Positions 6,453 to 8,022 of a stretch of 8,022 bases of DNA are shown piece after piece (within the stretch, counting starts at the first letter, position 1; the number at the start of each line of letters is the position of its first letter). The position numbers were made by a program, and so were the translations under genes. The notes beneath the pieces are model-generated. The model searched no databases. It saw nothing but the letters and a program-made list of their open reading frames with translations, and was not told the DNA's origin. Source of the DNA: Candidatus Atribacteria bacterium (GTDB lineage: Bacteria; Atribacterota; JALVIU01); NCBI GenBank assembly GCA_027028665.1, contig JALVIU010000332.1, positions 1 to 8,022 on the forward strand. Direction: 5' to 3'.

Positions 6453-6489
6453 AACTGTTACAGTTAACATCATTTATCTTTAAAGATAA
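6453..6489. repeat. Two neighbouring palindromes downstream of the HD-domain gene
   Basis: AACTGTTACAGTT at 6453-6465 (6-bp arms around one base) and TTATCTTTAAAGATAA at 6474-6489 (perfect 16-bp palindrome), eight bases apart. They are too tight to fold as good RNA hairpins, so protein-binding sites or remnants are more likely than terminators. They lie 45-80 bases past the stop of the minus-strand HD gene. Confidence 0.35.
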
Positions 6490-6533
6490 TAATTTATAAA
6501 AATGCTATGTCTTGTATATCTTTTTATAAAAAT

Positions 6534-7025
6534 TTAATGACTTTTATGTATAACTTTATATAAGATTTCCCCACTTTTTGTTCTGAAGCCTTTTTCTTCC
6601 GGATATTTTTCCATATCTATTCTACCTTCTTCTATATTAGTTAAGAGATCTGCATCCCAGAGGATTTCGAAATCTGGGCCATCTATTGCATCCTCACTAT
6701 GATGATGTGCTACTATATAGATTATCCTTTCCTTTATATCTTCTCTTACCATTAATTTATTGAGTAAATTTCTAGCAATAATGGCCCCTTCCATTTCTTG
6801 ATTTCTCCCTTCTCTATTTCCGTATTTTTTCTCTGCTATAGGTATACCTACATCGTGAAATATGGCAGATAAAATTGCTACATCCCTTATAAAGGGATAA
6901 CGTATATTTTCCATCTCTACTATTTTTTCTGCATATGAGACCACTTTCATGGTATGCTCTATCCACTTTGCATTATTAGGGCCGAAATGTTCTTTCATAA
7001 GCCCTATTGCCCTTTCTTTGCCCAT
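6534..7025 (-). CDS. HD-domain metal-dependent phosphohydrolase
   Basis: Cytoplasmic HD-superfamily enzyme of 163 residues, substrate unknown; family members hydrolyse phosphate esters of nucleotides or signalling nucleotides. Metal-ligand pattern seen: His24 (WIEHTMKV), His57-Asp58 (IFHDVGI), His107-His109 (VAHHHSED), and Asp124/Asp126 (LWDADLL) with NIEEG just after, which is the compact HD layout also seen in YfbR/YedJ-like hydrolases. The start is supported by AAAGGAGG five bases before the ATG and by an extended -10 promoter. It is transcribed alone, divergently from parA across 89 bases; no functional link to chromosome partitioning is evident. No sign of truncation. Confidence 0.85.
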   Translation of the reverse strand: MGKERAIGLMKEHFGPNNAKWIEHTMKVVSYAEKIVEMENIRYPFIRDVAILSAIFHDVGIPIAEKKYGNREGRNQEMEGAIIARNLLNKLMVREDIKERIIYIVAHHHSEDAIDGPDFEILWDADLLTNIEEGRIDMEKYPEEKGFRTKSGEILYKVIHKSH

Positions 7026-7053
7026 TTCTTCCTCCTTTTCTTTTTATATCAAG

Positions 7054-7062
7054 ATTATATCA
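7054..7062 (-). promoter_or_regulatory. Extended -10 promoter of the HD-domain gene
   Basis: On the minus strand TGATATAAT, an extended -10 (TG, one base, TATAAT). The hexamer 17 bases upstream is CAAGCA, a poor -35. The start would be near 7047, about 22 bases before the ATG, with the AGGAGG site in between. Confidence 0.6.
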
Positions 7063-7079
7063 TATATAAAAATTAATGC

Positions 7080-7108
7080 TTGACTAATATATAAAAATTG
7101 TTTAAAAT
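7080..7108 (+). promoter_or_regulatory. parA promoter placed for a leaderless transcript
   Basis: TTGACT at 7080-7085, a 17-base spacer, TAAAAT at 7103-7108. Transcription would begin about seven bases after the -10, that is at or within a base or two of the parA ATG at 7115. The bases before the ATG (TTTAAAATATAAAT) contain no purine-rich ribosome site, unlike every other complete gene here. Confidence 0.6.
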
Positions 7109-7114
7109 ATAAAT

Positions 7115-7879
7115 ATGGGGAAAATAATAACTATTGCAAATCAAAAAGGTGGTGTTGGAAAAACTACCACTGCTATAAACCTCTCTGCAGGGCTTACCCT
7201 TTTTGAAAATAGGGTCCTTCTGGTAGACCTTGACCCTCAGGGGAATACTACCTCTACCTTTTTGGATGTGGATGATGAAAGGCCTTCTGCCTTTGAGCTT
7301 TTTTCGAAAGAAGATATAGATCTTTCATCTCTTACTTATCCTACAGATAGAGAGGCCCTGTATATCCTTCCTTCCAGTATAAAACTTGCCAAAGTAGAGC
7401 GTATGCTTTCCCAGAACCCTGAAGCACCTATTCGAATTCGAGATAAAATAGAAAAACTATCAGATGAATTTGACTTTATTATTTTTGATACGCCACCTTC
7501 CCTTGGATTACTTACTATAAACGCCCTTTCTGTAAGTGATTATGTCCTTATGACAATTACTGCATCCCCCTGGGCATTAGATGGAGTACAGGATTTCCTG
7601 GATACTATAGATGCGGTGAAAGAGGTATTTAACCCTTCCCTCAAGATACTGGGTGCAGTGGTTACCATATTTGATTCTCGTACAAAGATCTCAAAGGATG
7701 TATATGATGCAGCAAAGGAAATCTTTGGTAATTTACTCTTTAATACCACTATTTCGCGAAATGTAAGACTGGAAGAGAGTCCTGCATATAAAAAGGATAT
7801 ATTCTCCTATGCCCCTTCTTCTCGTGGTGCATTTAATTACCGCTCTTTTGCCAAGGAGGTTCTTGATCGTGTCTCGTAA
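7115..7879 (+). CDS. parA: ParA/Soj-type chromosome-partitioning ATPase
   Basis: Walker-type ATPase that binds DNA non-specifically as an ATP dimer and is released by ParB, moving replication origins or plasmids. Its 254 residues match the size of Soj. Motifs: deviant Walker A KGGVGKTT at 11-18 with signature Lys11 and Lys16, switch I VDLDPQGN with Asp40, Walker B FIIFDTPPS with Asp125, and the two basic residues of the DNA-binding face, Arg189 (FDSRT) and Arg218 (RNVRLEESPA), at the same numbers as those reported for Bacillus subtilis Soj. The MGKIITIANQKGG start is canonical, so the ATG at 7115 is firm despite the lack of a ribosome site. The parB gene overlaps its end by 11 bases. No helix-turn-helix N-terminal extension is present, which favours the chromosomal/small ParA type (Ib/Soj) over P1-type plasmid ParA. 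Confidence 0.95.
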   Translation: MGKIITIANQKGGVGKTTTAINLSAGLTLFENRVLLVDLDPQGNTTSTFLDVDDERPSAFELFSKEDIDLSSLTYPTDREALYILPSSIKLAKVERMLSQNPEAPIRIRDKIEKLSDEFDFIIFDTPPSLGLLTINALSVSDYVLMTITASPWALDGVQDFLDTIDAVKEVFNPSLKILGAVVTIFDSRTKISKDVYDAAKEIFGNLLFNTTISRNVRLEESPAYKKDIFSYAPSSRGAFNYRSFAKEVLDRVS

Positions 7880-8022
7880 GGGTGGTTTACCAGATGGATT
7901 TAGGGTAAGGAAAAACTTCAATTATGTAAAAGAACTTGCCCAAGAGAAGAAGGATACACCACTTACAGAGATAGAGCTTGACAAAATAGCTTTTGACCCG
8001 GAACAGCCCAGAAAGATAATAA
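7869..8022 (+). CDS. parB: ParB-family partition protein, N-terminus only
   Basis: First 51 codons of the ParB partner, cut by the right edge. The start is GTG at 7869-7871, inside the end of parA, with AAGGAGG at 7853-7859, nine bases upstream; overlap and strong ribosome site suggest coupled translation. The N-terminus VSRKGGLPDGFRVRKNF leads into TEIELDKIAFDPEQPRK at about residues 33-49, the beginning of the ParB/Spo0J nuclease-like CTPase domain (motif (I/L)xxxxPxQPRK). The LPDGFRVR leader differs from the GLGRGL(G/D)ALI leader common in chromosomal Spo0J that contacts ParA; a basic N-terminal tail could still stimulate ParA. The CTP-binding and DNA-binding parts are outside the window. 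No parS-like TGTTTCACGTGAAACA was found. Confidence 0.85.
   Translation, partial: MSRKGGLPDGFRVRKNFNYVKELAQEKKDTPLTEIELDKIAFDPEQPRKII

Larger units (their letters stand above)
5857..6533. other. Gene-poor region of about 680 bases with pseudogene remains and palindromes
   Basis: No intact gene on either strand: frames are broken by frequent stops and the longest open stretches lack ribosome sites. It is very AT-rich. Contents seen: an eroded MBL-fold fragment on the minus strand, a further minus-strand reading near 5860-5904 that ends in LYAKYRPE and a stop and may be the tail of the same or another dead gene, a weak hairpin with six T at 6322-6355, TTTTGCA/TGCAAAA arms around 6376-6394, two neighbouring palindromes at 6453-6489, and an 11-base direct repeat TTTATAAAAAT at 6493 and 6523. 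Overall it looks like decaying former coding DNA. Confidence 0.6.

Noticed and set aside
7026-7114. parS centromere site between the HD gene and parA
   Set aside because: The gap contains promoter elements only; nothing resembles TGTTTCACGTGAAACA here or elsewhere in the window.

Overview
The window comes from an AT-rich bacterial genome. Every gene starts on ATG or GTG, most have strong AGGAGG-type ribosome sites, and codon use leans to ATA, AGA and AGG, as is common in AT-rich anaerobes and thermophiles. The solute-binding protein has a signal-peptidase-I type leader without a lipobox cysteine, and there is a pseudopilin; both fit a cell with an outer membrane or periplasm-like space better than a typical Gram-positive. 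I cannot name the phylum from this sequence.

Left half (1-4866, all minus strand): one operon read right to left. It encodes a secreted sugar-binding protein, a two-domain ABC ATPase, a single RbsC-type permease and 5-methylthioribose kinase (MtnK, cut by the left edge). The operon has a near-consensus promoter (TTGACA, 16 bases, TATAAT), an inverted repeat in its short leader, and a GC-rich stem-loop between the binding-protein and ATPase genes. The simplest reading is import of methylthioribose or a close 5-deoxy/5-thio pentose followed by 1-phosphorylation, feeding methionine salvage or a related shunt.

Middle (4867-5856, plus strand): a 67-residue membrane-anchored protein with an Asp-only acidic tail, then a GspG-like pseudopilin without any secretion or pilus assembly genes beside it, closed by a perfect 13-bp stem-loop.

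Region 5857-6533 has no intact gene. It holds the eroded N-terminus of what looks like a metallo-beta-lactamase-fold (diiron oxygen-sensor/flavodiiron-like) protein on the minus strand, plus several palindromes.

Right end (6534-8022): an HD-domain phosphohydrolase (minus) diverges from a ParA/Soj-ParB pair (plus). The parA promoter is placed so that transcription would begin at or next to the ATG and no ribosome site is visible, so parA is a candidate leaderless gene; parB overlaps parA by 11 bases and runs off the right edge.

No tRNA, rRNA, CRISPR array, insertion sequence or parS site was recognised. The most useful leads are the mtnK-linked importer, the pseudogene fossil, the leaderless parA, the Asp-rich small protein and the lysine restored in the second Walker A of the ATPase.
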